From positions 3,348,001 through 3,412,000 of the forward strand of contig OX637334.1 in the NCBI GenBank assembly GCA_951799405.1: 64,000 nucleotides of DNA, given 5' to 3'. The stretch comes from Agapetus fuscipes (taxonomy: Eukaryota; Arthropoda; Insecta; Trichoptera; Glossosomatidae). The notes under the pieces are model-generated. The model was not told the origin of the DNA. It ran no database searches and saw only the letters and a program-made list of their open reading frames with translations. The position numbers and the translations under genes were made by a program. Positions within the stretch are counted from its first letter, which is position 1. Each line of letters begins with the position of its first letter. Of this stretch, positions 1 to 9,696 are shown piece after piece.

Positions 1-306
1 ACGTGTGGTTTGGTCACTGTGTTGTTCCGTCAATTTGTCGTTCTATCATGTGTCATCATATGTCGTTCTGTCGTTTGTCGTTATGTCACGTTTCGTTCTG
101 TCATGTGTCGCCATGTCACGTGTGGTTTTGTCACTGTGTTGTTCTGTCACTTTGTCGTTCTATCGTGTGTCGTTCTATCATGTGTCGTTCTGTCGTTTGT
201 CGTTATGTCACGTTTCGTTCTGTCATGTGTCTCCATTTCACGTGTGGTTTTGTAACTGTGTTGTTCTGTCACTTTGTCGTTCTACCATGTGTCGTTCTAT
301 CATGTC
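1..306. repeat. W-type degenerate minisatellite, first block
   Basis: Short units built on TGTCGTTCTGTCA and TGTCACGTGTGG repeat throughout. A longer unit of about 122 bp is also visible: the same phrase starts at 62, 184 and (after an insertion) 566. All three frames stay open over parts of it, as expected for a stop-poor repeat, so I do not call a protein. Related arrays lie near 37.0, 49.5-50.0 and 60.0-60.5 kb. Confidence 0.85.
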
Positions 307-551
307 GCGCGCGTAATAATAAAGAGCAATAACTCGAAAATTGGGAAAATCGAGATTGTGTAATAGAACGCAAGAACAATGCTAGAAGAATAGGTAGAAT
401 GCGACAGCCGTTCAATTTCGACGAATATGACGAGATAAAACATCGGCCGCCTTTTTCATCCCATACAAGTTGTACTGGTTGTCTGAACTTCAAACGTGAT
501 TTCCCAACATTCATGTTTTTTGAGTTATTGCTCTTTATTATTAAACGTGCG
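307..551. mobile_element. TIR element (MITE-like) inside the W minisatellite
   Basis: The two ends are inverted copies of each other, about 33-36 bp (308-340 and 515-551), sharing AATAATAAAGAGCAATAACT. The 170-bp interior is unique here and unlike the satellite. Satellite flanks both sides, so it inserted into a pre-existing array. No transposase is present. The superfamily is not identifiable and no clean target-site duplication is visible. Confidence 0.7.
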
Positions 552-680
552 ATGTGTCATCATATGTCGTTCTGTCGTCTGTCGTTATGTCACGTTTCGT
601 TCTGTTATGTGTCTCCATTTCACGTGTGGTTTTGTCACTGTGTTGTTCTGTCACTGTGTCGTTCTATCATGGAACCGTCT
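552..680. repeat. W-type minisatellite, second block
   Basis: This continues the 122-bp higher-order unit interrupted at 307. It ends at about 675 with the phrase TCTATCATGGAACCGT. The inverse of that phrase occurs near 49.62 kb at the edge of another W array, so it probably marks an element end. Confidence 0.75.
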
Positions 681-1164
681 CGCTAGTCTCCGCTTCCCGC
701 GAATTGAATAAAACTTGCATGGGCTCCGCCAGAACATTCGAGCGGGATCCGGATCACTTTAATTTATTCACCCTCGCCGTGTTAAGAGTTAGGGGAGCTT
801 CCGTAACGCGATATGGAGACCACCCTGTCCGCCCGGCACCATTCATGCGGCAACAATTCACGCAACTTATTGTTCTTTTATTGCGAGCGACACACAAAGA
901 GGTAAAACTGACATTTTAATAAAAGTATTTGTTCTCTGCTTCCTTCTTCCTTTGACCCTCCCATACAAAATGAAAGACACAATTTGTGGTCAAAGACGTT
1001 CGCCCCGTTAGGTAAACATTTTCTTGCTTTACAATTTGCTTCCTTTTAGCTAAATTACATTAATTTCTATGGGAATTGCTTTAAATGTTTTCCTACGAGT
1101 TGGTACTCTTGGGGAGCGTTGTGATTTACCTTGTTGTGGTATGTGTGCTGTATGTGCACCATTG
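681..1164. other. No recognisable feature
   Basis: Mixed-composition sequence without a repeat, structural RNA or convincing reading frame that I recognise. Confidence 0.5.
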
Positions 1165-1212
1165 ATATCTGTGGACTAGAATTTATTTTTAACGAATAGA
1201 CATTATACGTCT

Positions 1213-1399
1213 CATCAAACAACAATAATTCAACAGTTCGTGGCTCCTCCTTATAGAGGACACACGTCTCCTGAAGACGTCGGATATGACTCCGACGAAA
1301 CGTAGAGAAAATCGTTCTTCTCTTTTGCACGGTCAGTAAAATCCGTTTTTTTCATTCTTTAAAATGTCTAACGACCGTAATCATAATTAAAAATCTTTA
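1213..1399 (+). mobile_element. 187-bp Penelope-like fragment inserted in D
   Basis: It is flanked by an exact 11-bp direct repeat, ATTATACGTCT, at 1202-1212 and 1400-1410. The D copies at 7.69 kb and 25.4 kb show the uninterrupted site. Its centre carries a CTGAAGA / hairpin / GAAACGT motif (see 1267-1308), a structure known from Penelope-like retroelements. Seen: insertion and duplication. Inferred: Penelope-like origin. Confidence 0.65.
1267..1308 (+). ncRNA. Hammerhead-ribozyme-like hairpin
   Basis: Core CTGAAGA lies at 1271-1277. One extra C (1278) follows, then a 6-bp stem II (GTCGGA 1279-1284 with TCCGAC 1291-1296), then GAAA (1297-1300). Stem I pairs TCTC (1267-1270) with GAGA (1305-1308). 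Stem III is only the self-complementary ACGT, so a dimer would be needed. The extra residue after A9 and the minimal stem III weaken the call. Activity is unknown. Confidence 0.35.
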
Positions 1400-2062
1400 A
1401 TTATACGTCTGTTTCAACTTGCTTACGAAAATGAGCATTAGTAAGAAAGAGAACAAAGAACTTCACAGTTGTATTTCCATGTGTACAAAAAAACTCGGGC
1501 GAATGTAAAAATGTTTCTGAAAAGTTGGTAGGTACTATTGCGAATAATAATATCTGCCGAATCAGCCCAAGCACAGCTAGAATCGACAGATAACACGCGT
1601 TATAAATACTCGTGGTAGGAATCCGGACGGGGACTGGGAATCTGGATAAAGGAGGAACACAGGAGATGGCTACAACTTGCAGAAATCAAAGTCGCTGTTT
1701 TTTAACACGTCCTGTATTAGTCGAAATTTACACACGCCGCCACACAATCTGCTTGGTCGCAGTTCGGTACAACAGAGAGAGCTTTTACATACAAAAGTAA
1801 CAGACGACAAAGAGAATTTATTCTTATAACTATTAGAGCTATATTCTTTCTTATATGACAAACTGTCAGGCTGATTTCAGACCAATTATAATAGCTAAAA
1901 TTGACGAATTTTAAAGAAAAAGGCATTATTTTAAGACATTATGGCATGTTTTATAATTGGATATCGAAACACAAAATGGATTTGGACAAAATGGCCTTAT
2001 TTCGTATGACTACACCATGCCAACGTTTGACAGGACTGACCTAAATGTGGTCTATAGTATGT

Positions 2063-2383
2063 GACCGGATTGAGCCATTGGTTTGTTAGGCGCTGGGTGT
2101 TGGTGGTATTCACCCAAATAATAAGTGCACTTGTGTGGAAGACTGTTTAGAATGTGTATTAAAATAATAAGTTCACAAACTTACACCAGATTGCGCAAAT
2201 TATAATGGATGAAAGCAAGCGGACATGTTGCTATTGTGAGAGTTCGAGAAAGAAGACGGAAGTCGTATACCTACAGCTGTCAAACATTGACATGAAGTTG
2301 GTAGCAAAAACCACCACAGACAAAAATACGAATGCATCATTGGTAGGTATGTTAAATTATTTCATGTTAAATATATTGTTAAC
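2063..2383 (+). mobile_element. 321-bp unclassified insertion in D
   Basis: It is bounded by a 7-bp repeat, AGTATGT (2056-2062 and 2384-2390). The uninterrupted site exists in D at about 8.42 and 55.51 kb. It contains a 67-codon frame from 2205 starting MDESKRTCCYCESSRKK, which runs out of the insertion. The cysteine-rich start is curious but matches no family I know. Confidence 0.55.
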
Positions 2384-2607
2384 AGTATGTATCAATGCAG
2401 TAATTTAGTTTCTGCACCTCTATGTTAGTACTCAATGGTGTGCACTCGGTACCAGCGGTCAATAACTGAGAACAATAACTAATGCCGGGTTTACTGCGGC
2501 ACGAAATGTAAAAACGCTGCATAGTTCCCTTTATGACTTACAGCCTCTTGCATACTCTTACACTCACCTGTAACTTCTGCAACTTAGCTGCAATCACTGC
2601 ACTAAAC

Positions 2608-2703
2608 CCAAGTAACCTTTTAGGTTTTAAAAAGGTTACAAAAAGGTCCCAGAACCTTTTTTAACCTTTTTGTAACCTTTTTAAAACCTAAAAGGTTACT
2701 TGG
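2608..2703. repeat. Perfect 96-bp hairpin
   Basis: Two 39-bp arms (2608-2646 and 2665-2703) are exact reverse complements around an 18-bp loop. The arm itself repeats AACCTTTT and AAAGGTTA words. It could be a very young foldback insertion or a hairpin-RNA source. The flanks show no obvious duplication. Confidence 0.9.
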
Positions 2704-2734
2704 AAAGTAATCACTTGTACTTATCCCGCAGCGT

Positions 2735-3215
2735 ATAGAAAAGCTACCGTTGAGGATCTCTGCTTCTTCTTCTCTGGTTTTAATCCTGGGATTAGTTTGC
2801 AGCAATTTCTTTCACTCTTCTCCTCCATTCTTCCCTGTCTTGTGCGGCTCTTTTAAGGTCTGCATATGATGAGCAGCGCACATCCACCAACAGTATTATT
2901 GTTTAGGTATTATTGGCATAGGCATCCCCTAGAGTTGTTCCCCTTCATTATTGCATGCAAGAGGCCTTCTTGTCGTATAACATCGCCGATCCATCTTGCA
3001 CGCCTTTCGGACAAGGTCCTGAGCAGATGTCTTCCTCCGTCGATTCTTTGGAGAACCTCCTCATTTGTAGTGTGGTCTCTCCAGGAAATTCCCAGTAGTC
3101 TTCTATACGACCACATCTCGAAAGCCTATAGTCTCCGTTTATCTCTTTTGGATAGGCACTATGTCTCGCAGCCGTGCATCAAGATACTCCATACATAGGT
3201 CTTGATGATGAGTAC
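2735..3215 (-). pseudogene. LINE-Q: non-LTR reverse transcriptase C-terminus, relic
   Basis: The minus strand reads MWSYRRLLGISWRDHTTNEE, then EVLQRI..RHLLRTL, then RRARWIGDVIR. This is the usual region after the RT domain in RTE-like and related LINEs. Further 3' comes DLKRAAQ-type sequence. The catalytic part is missing and stops interrupt it. A second copy of the 3' end lies at 61370-61535. Confidence 0.7.
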
Positions 3216-3244
3216 TCTCAGTTATAATAATAATAATCCCTGCT

Positions 3245-3415
3245 ATAATAATATTAACCTCTTCTTCGATGGCCCTACAGCTCGTATCTCCCTTTGGTCT
3301 CCATCAGCCTTCGCCTCCAACTCCTCCTTTTAACCGCTGCGACTTTCCAGTCTGTCACCTGTAGTAGTTGGCTTGCGTCCTTCCTCACCTCATCCTCCCA
3401 TCTCAGTCAATGATA
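3245..3415 (-). pseudogene. LINE C-terminal relic
   Basis: The minus strand reads WEDEVRKDASQLLQVTDWK, then RRSWRRRLMETKG..CRAIEEE, the kind of tail found at the end of several non-LTR polyproteins. It is short and truncated. Clade not assigned. Confidence 0.5.
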
Positions 3416-3442
3416 TTAGGGTAATTTCTTTAGCTATAGAAT

Positions 3443-3915
3443 AGCGCTCTGCGAGCTTGGTCATCGCTATAAATAGCACCGATTCTCAAGCAAAACCCAG
3501 CTGCTGTAAGGCTGTATAGATCTTTCGTGCCCTTGCCTTTGGTAAAGGTAGGTAGGGATATGAATTTTTCAACCCAGCGAAGTGCATATCGGTACCTTAA
3601 AGGTGGCATACTACACTAACATGGGTTTCTTAGATAAATGCACCTTTTTCTCTATTTTCGACGATAGAAAACCCTAAAAAAGTGTGAATATCTTGTAGCT
3701 TAGGACTTTCTCAGGAGCACTTCCTTATAATTACTTCACTTACTTTGAGAAGTTTCACCCTATATTTTTTTTATCCACGATTTCTCAAATCAGTGAATCA
3801 GCACTTATTCAGTTTTACCTTTAAGGTGGCGATATCTTTGTTCTCCGCCGGGACTCGAACCCATGACCTTCCATTTGCGAGTCTGAAGTGTTACCACTAG
3901 ACTACGGGCCGGTCC
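3443..3915 (-). mobile_element. SINE-F, split by MITE-G
   Basis: The tRNA-like head is at the right end (about 3845-3915, minus) with A-box-like GTCTAGTGGTAACACTT and B-box-like GGGTTCGAGTCCC. The body continues left with AAAAATTCATA and the CAGCTGGGTTTTGC region. MITE-G interrupts the body at 3591-3831. The 3' microsatellite is lost. Confidence 0.75.
3591..3831. mobile_element. MITE-G inside SINE-F
   Basis: Ends are related inverted repeats built on CCTTAAAGGT and ACCTTTAAGG. Interior words include CATGGGTTTCTTAGATAAATG and CACTTCCTTATAATTA. The flanks carry ATATC on both sides (3586-3590 and 3832-3836), a likely duplication. The copy starting at 11373 sits at the same SINE-F position. Confidence 0.7.
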
Positions 3916-4156
3916 ACTACGCTGTACGGCTGTACCATGTGTACCTTCTTCCACCATCTTTGATTTCATCAAAATTGAATACATTTTTCCGCTGCAATTA
4001 TAAGGTTACGTAACATCGCCTTACGGTATTTATTGATGTTTTTGTTGTAATCTTAAAGAGTAAATTATTGTTTGGTTACTTGTCCGCGGCCCACGCTCTC
4101 TCTCTCTGGGCCGGCGGAGCGCCGAGTGGGGCGCGGAGTACCTCCTAGGAATGCAC

Positions 4157-4196
4157 TGAGAGTGTGTGCGTGCGCGTGCGTGCGTGTGTGCGTTCA
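4157..4196. repeat. (TGCG/TGTG)n microsatellite
   Basis: Imperfect alternating purine-pyrimidine tract of TGTGCGTGCG words. Confidence 0.8.
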
Positions 4197-4532
4197 CATG
4201 CACGTGTACTTACATTACAGTTGCAGTAAGTGACCGCTAAAGCAGCAGTCTCGCCCCGCCTCCTGCTGCCCCTCCCTGCAGTGTTACCATTGGCTCTCCC
4301 TCCCAGCACGCAGACATGTCCCTGCTCCACCGCTGCCTGACTGACTGATGACTGATGACTGACATGTACGTGACAGGTCTGTTGTTCCCGCAGGTCAAGG
4401 CAGCGCCATATTTGTCTTTTGTTTAATTTACTTCAACAATTTGCACTTCACTTTTATTACTTTGGCATTCTGTTGATAACTTGCAGCGCGCTCAACGCAT
4501 TCCTGGCTTCAAATAATAAAAACATGGCTAAT

Positions 4533-4557
4533 GCATGTGTGTGTGTGTGTGTGTGTG
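4533..4557. repeat. (GT)n microsatellite
   Basis: An uninterrupted GT dinucleotide run of about 12 units. Confidence 0.9.
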
Positions 4558-5725
4558 GAGACATGAATGATGGATGAGTGAGCTACGAGTATGAAGTGCT
4601 ACAATGGAAGACGTAAGACGGATCCTCTTGCCTGTCAGCGGTCAGCGGGAGCAACACGGACCGGGTCCGACTATTATTTCTCTCTCAGTACAGGAGGAAG
4701 ATGACTTAACAGCATCGATACCCGCTGATGCTGTAATTCGTTATTCATACGGATTGACCTTTCTTCACCTTTCGCATATGAGCAGCGTACAAACTCGTTT
4801 TGTATGCATTCAAATCACCGCCACAAAAGACCTTCGTTTTTGTTAGAAAACGATAAAATTATATCATCTCCAATCCACCGTGAAACAGCTCGCAGACGCG
4901 ACGTCCTAATGGAGACTTGACTGACTAACGATTATTGATATTAATAGGAATGTGAAGAACTCGGATTTCTATTATGACATTTTCATTAGAACGAGTAGAA
5001 TGTTGGTGGGTCCTCTAACGCGCATTGTGCCTGGTAGTATTGTGTTCGGTGAATAGCGCGCGGGCACAATGCGCTATCCGCCAGGAGAGATCACAGATAT
5101 AAAAGGCCCGGTGATTTGTCACCGGCTCCTTTGGTCCGGACAGCTAAGGGACTGTGACTGTCATCCTTGGCCGGCTGGCCTAGGGGGCGAGGTACAGGCC
5201 GCTATAAACGTTATTCATATCTGCGCCATCACTCACCGGTGAATGCAGCAGGAGACAAATCGGCCGATTACTCAAACACGAGGCGATAATGGAGGCTGTG
5301 TGGGGGTTTTGGGGATGAAGAGGGGGTCACACACACAACCTTCACCTCCTGAAGTCTCCTTTTCCATCTCTGATAACAAATTATGGTTGTTAGCGCGACA
5401 TGAGGCCTGGCTATATGATCGCATTGTAGTTTATATGAACCCCTGTAAAGCACACTCCCGCGATGATGAATGAACACTCCCTTATGGCCGCTGCTCACGG
5501 TCCCATAATTCAACACTCCGCACCTCCTCCAGGCGTGATGTCCTGATAGCTTAGATGTCGTCTCCCGCGCGCGTGGCGACATCTCACGATTATTACTTAC
5601 TTACATGCCGTATAACAGGTTTATTACACCTATTGTCCACTAAGCCGTGAAATCTTTAACCTTATTTATGATTTTGATCTCACCGTCTTTAATGTACATA
5701 CACTCGTAATTCCTCTCTTTTTTAA

Positions 5726-6040
5726 GTCCGGTCGATAGCTCAGTTGAAAGACTGCTTGCATTCAATGCCGAAGGCTCAGGTTTGAATCCCACCGAGGATA
5801 TCAGAAACGATTTCCCGTTTCGGTGAGTATTTCAAACCCTAATATAAAATACCGGCAAGGTTTACTGAGCCTTCACAAGAAATGAGTGCCAGCCCCCTAG
5901 GGAGCTGGGAACCCCCACTTCAACTGAAATGGTTAGAGTAAGGCCGTCTTCTTATCTGTAAAACTGAATAGATTCCACTCGCCACATGCGAAATCCTTTA
6001 GAATGACGCGGCAAGAAGTTGCACTTTATGTGTAGGTGCG
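5726..6040 (+). mobile_element. SINE-E, near full length
   Basis: The tRNA-like head reads GGTCGATAGCTCAGTTG (A box) and GGTTTGAATCCCACC (B box). The body follows with ATTTCCCGTTTCGGTGA, CCTTCACAAGAAATGAG, GGGAGCTGGGA and ACTTCAACTGAAA. The 3' end is GCAAGAAGTTGCACTTTATG. The head would drive Pol III transcription in an active copy; this one is diverged. Confidence 0.85.
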
Positions 6041-6230
6041 TTTTGTTTGTGTTTTATGTATAAAAATGAAACTTCTTGGATTACATTACGTACTCCTGCA
6101 ACTCTGATACAAATATGTGTGTTGCACTGTTGCAGGAGTTATTCCGTAATACAGAAGTACTTGCACACTCATTTTGTTGTTATCTTTGCTTATGTCCACT
6201 CCCAACTGTGTGATATCTTGTATTATCTTC

Positions 6231-7430
6231 CAGCTTTCTTGGGCCCATCAGGCGCACGTCATCTGCCTCCATGCCTTGTCCCTGAGGCCTCTCCAGCTCT
6301 CCTACTCTTCAACCAAGTAGACTTTGTTCACGAATGACAGCATTATAAAATATTATACTATCGAGTAGCTTCCTAGGCCCATCAGGCGCACGTCAGCTGT
6401 CTCCCTGCTTTGTCCCTGAGGCCTCTTCTGTCTCCTCAGATCTTCAACCAAGTAGACTTTGTTTACGAATGACAGCATTATAAAATATTTTATTATCGAG
6501 TAGCTTCCTAGGGCCCATCAGACGCACGTCATCTGCCTCCCTGCCTTGTCTCTGATGCCTCTCCAGCTCTCCTACTCTTCAACCAAATAGACTTTGTGTA
6601 CCAATGACGGCATTTTAAAATATTTTATTATCGAGTAGCTTCCTAACGTCCATCAGGCGAACGCCATCTGCCTCCCTGCTTTGTCCCTGAGGCCTCTTCT
6701 GTCTCCTCAGATCTTCAACCAAGTAGACTTTGTTTACGAATGACAGCATTATAAAATATTTTATTATCGAGTAGCTTCCTAGGGCCCATCAGACGCACGT
6801 CATCTGCCTCCCTGCTTTGTCCCTGTGGCCTCTCCAGCTCTCCTGCTCTTCAGCCAAGTAGACTTTGTTTACGAATGACGGCATTACAAAATATTGTATT
6901 ATCGAATAGCTTCCTAGGGCCCATCAGGCGTACGTCATTTGCCTCCCTGCCTTGTCTCTGATGCATCTCCAGCTCTCCTACTCTTCAACCAAATAGACTT
7001 TGTGTACCAATGACGGCATTATAAAATATTTTATTATCGAGTAGCTTCCTAGCGTCCATCAGGCGAACGCCATCTGCCTCCCTGCTTTGTCCCTAAGGCC
7101 TCTCCTGTCTCCTCAGCTCTTCAACCAAGTAGACTTTGTTTACGAATGACGGCATTACAAAATATTGTATTATCGAATAGCTTCCTAGGGCCCATCAGGC
7201 GTACGTCATCTGCCTCCCTGCCTTGTCTCTGATGCCTCTCCAGCTCTCTTCAGAGTAGACTTTGTTTACGAATGACAGCATTATAAAATATTATATTCTC
7301 GAGTATCTTCCTAGGGCCCATCAGGCGCACGTCATCTGCCTCCCTGCTTTGTCCCTGAGGCCTCTCCTGTCTCCTCAGCTCTTCAGCCAAGTAGACTTTG
7401 TTTACGAATGACAGCATTATAAAATATTTG
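6231..7430. repeat. 135-bp satellite array, nine units
   Basis: Units begin AGCTTCCTAGGGCCCATCAG at about 6231, 6367, 6502, 6637, 6773, 6908, 7043, 7179 and 7305. Spacing is 135-136 bp except the last two, which carry short deletions. Variants recur three units apart (6637 and 7043 both have CGTCCATCAGGCGAACGCC), showing block duplication. The unit is 45 codons long, yet stops occur in the repeated frames, so it is not coding. Confidence 0.95.
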
Positions 7431-7644
7431 GACACGAAGTTAAGGTGTCGGCTATTTGCTCGCCAGCCTCGCGTACCTGCGCTCCTCAGGTAGTTCTGCT
7501 GCCCTGAGTGGCTCCCTGGAGTGTGGGGGGCGCAGTACCAAAGCTCCGCGCTTAGCCTCTAACTAAAAGCTCAAGTATTTACCCAAAAAAAAATGCATAC
7601 AAATTAAAACAGCGACTCTAGTTGGCGTTTATATTTGGGATAAG

Positions 7645-8515
7645 TGTGTGGCCATTGACTTATGATATCTGTGGACTAGAAATTACTTTAACGAAATTAG
7701 ACATTATAGATCTGTTTCAACTTACTTACGAAAGTGGTCATTAGTAACAAAGAGAACAAATAATTTCACTGTTGCATTTCCATGTGTGCAAAAATCTCGG
7801 GCGAATGTAAAAATGCTCCTATAAAGTTGGTACTATAGTGAATAATAATGGCTGGCAAACCAGTCCGAACACAGCTGGAATTGACAGATAACACGTGCTA
7901 TAAATATTGTGATCGCTAAAATTGACGAATTTAAAAGGAAAAAGACATTATGGCACGTGTTATAATTGGGTGTCGAAACCCAAAATGGATTCGGACAAAA
8001 TGGCTTTATATCATATTTATTTATTATTATTTGAATGTATTTAATTGCTTGTATTCGTTGACTGATAGGTTGGTATGAGGTTGACCACCCATACTGTAAA
8101 AAATGGTTCACTTTGCCAATGTCACCCCTGTTTCAAGGAAGGTCGGCAAGAGTTGCAGGGCTTATGTTCATTTGAGATCGGGTTTTTATATTGTAGGTCC
8201 ACATGCGGCATGTGTGAGCGCGAACTTATGCGTGTCTGCTTGTGAGAATGCATTTAATATGAATCTCAAATGATACATATCTTTGCAACTTAGATTTAGA
8301 TTTATACATACTTCCCGAAGAAGGCTCAGAAATGTTTCAGAATGTTGAAATCTTTGCAGCTTAGATTTAGATTTAGACTACACCACTGCAACGTTTGACA
8401 GAACTGAGCCAAATGTGGTCTATAGTATGTATCAGTAAGTTAGTTTCAGTAAGCAGTAAGTTAGTTTCTGTTCCTCTGCCTTATTACTCAATGCGTATGG
8501 TAGAATTTTGACGTA
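7645..8515 (+). mobile_element. Repeat family D, copy 2, split by LINE-A
   Basis: The left part (7645-8010) aligns with D copy 1 and lacks that copy's 187-bp insertion. The right part resumes at about 8378 with ACACCACTGCAACGTTTGAC and lacks the 321-bp insertion. It is therefore the empty-site reference for both. Confidence 0.7.
8011..8378 (+). mobile_element. LINE-A 3' tail inside D, with a double tail
   Basis: Conserved blocks are ATAGGTTGGTATGAGG, ATGTCACCCCTGTTTCA, CACATGCGGCATGTGTGAGC and CTTTGCAACTTAGATTTAGA. About 45 bp of AT-rich LINE 3' UTR precede the tail. After the first (TTAGAT)n run come 38 bp shared exactly with 42330-42367. Then follow CTTTGCAGC and a second (TTAGAT)n run. 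Confidence 0.8.
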
Positions 8516-9187
8516 AAGAAATATTTGAGGTGCAGGGCTGATGTGTTTACACAAGGCCGCATATTCTGTTCGCTCAATTTAACCGTAACAAGATTAAGAT
8601 GGTACAAACGGCGGCTGATGATGCTCTCCCTGGGCCAGACACAGAGCAATCATCACTCCTATTGGACAACTCAAACTGGAGCTTGACTGAGCTTCAACTT
8701 AGGCCCATTATTTTCAACGTCAGCAATGTGTGCTCCTTGACTGTTAAGTTAGTATGAGGCTGGCCTCCCGTGGTGTGAAAATTGGTTCACTTTTGGTGGT
8801 ATGTGACTTCAAACTAATAAAAAAAACTACCCACACAATTGACGTAAGTGCGTATTTTTCATTCAGTATAAAGTCGCTTTGCTAACGTTCAAACTATAGG
8901 GCCTTAGTAACATAAAACTTAGTTTTTTTTTGTATTAGTAATCTGCGACTAATGAATTAATTATTTACGAAAGCAACGTTTGTTTATTAATTTAAAATTT
9001 AGATAAATATTACGACTTCTACTCATCAGATGTATCTACGTTTTAGCTTACAAACGCACGTACTTTTTCGATGCATTGTATACATCGATGCATGTTATTT
9101 AAATCTAAGTTTTTCAACTTGCAAACCTTGCACATTTAACAAAGGAGAAATCCAAATCTCAGGATTGAAATACCAAACTACTCCTGT
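8516..9187. other. No recognisable feature
   Basis: AT-rich sequence with only short open frames. A short phrase resembling the LINE-A 5' tail (TTGACTGTTAAGTTAGTATG) occurs near 8737 and may be a diverged fragment. Confidence 0.4.
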
Positions 9188-9663
9188 AAGCTAGCGCAAC
9201 TAAACTACACATATAGTGTAACTCTTGCCTGCATGTGGCGATTCGGGACCTATTTATTTTTACAGGTAAGGGGCCGACCTCACACCGATCACTTTCAGTT
9301 GAAGTGGGGGCTTCCCAGCTCCCGGGGGGGCTGGTTCTCATTTCTTGTGAAGGCTGAGTAAACCTTGAGATCGAACCCTTGCTCTCGGCATAGAATGCAA
9401 GCATTCCACATATTGAGCTATCGATCTTTTTACGAGCTTGGTCGTCGTCGCTACAAAGCGCCAATTCTCAAGCAAGACCCAGTTGCTGTAAGACTGGATA
9501 GACCTTTGGTGTCCGGTCATTGGTAAAGTTTTATTAATTTTTCAACCCAGCGAAGAGCAAGTTTTAAAACATAAATGGTAAATTTTTGGTGCTCCGCCGG
9601 GATTCGAACCCACAACCTTCCATTCGGAGTCCGATGTGCTACCACTGAACTACGGACCGGTCT
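9188..9663 (-). mobile_element. SINE-F/SINE-E composite dimer
   Basis: On the minus strand a SINE-F (9663 to about 9432; head with B-box GGGTTCGAATCCC) runs directly into a SINE-E (about 9431 to 9188). The junction reads CCAAGCTCGTAAAAAGATCG. The E half lacks about 80 bp after the tRNA head, as does the copy at 24345-24600. The same F-to-E order occurs at 37192-37756 and 59017-59595. Confidence 0.8.
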
Positions 9664-9696
9664 AGCTAGATTTTTGTTTTTCATAGGTTCAGATTT

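Larger units (their letters stand above)
1165..2445 (+). mobile_element. Repeat family D, copy 1, carrying two later insertions
   Basis: This matches copies at 7645-8515, 24956-25445 (minus) and 54437-55565. Shared landmarks are ATATCTGTGGACTAGAA at the left, TTTCCATGTGTAC in the middle, and TATTACTCAATG-like sequence at the right. Two segments (1213-1399 and 2063-2383) are absent from the other copies. A short peptide start, MACFIIGYRN, occurs at 1941; other copies encode MARVIIGCRN or MACVIIGCQT. Superfamily unknown; probably a non-autonomous DNA element. Confidence 0.65.
3916..5725. other. Low-repeat stretch with microsatellites, no gene identified
   Basis: This is one of the longer stretches without recognisable elements. 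It holds GC-rich blocks (4080-4330, 5000-5210). An inverted repeat GCGCATTGTGCC / GGCACAATGCGC lies at about 5020-5074, with TATAAAAGG shortly after at about 5099. A promoter is possible but unsupported by any downstream exon. Confidence 0.4.

Noticed and set aside
3..332. Cys-rich 80-110-codon frames at the window start
   Set aside because: They translate the W minisatellite in several frames at once.
5099..5107. TATAAAAGG as a core promoter
   Set aside because: No initiator-linked exon or conserved downstream frame; kept only as a remark.
6231..7430. CRISPR-like array
   Set aside because: Units are contiguous 135-bp tandem repeats without unique spacers; the context is eukaryotic.
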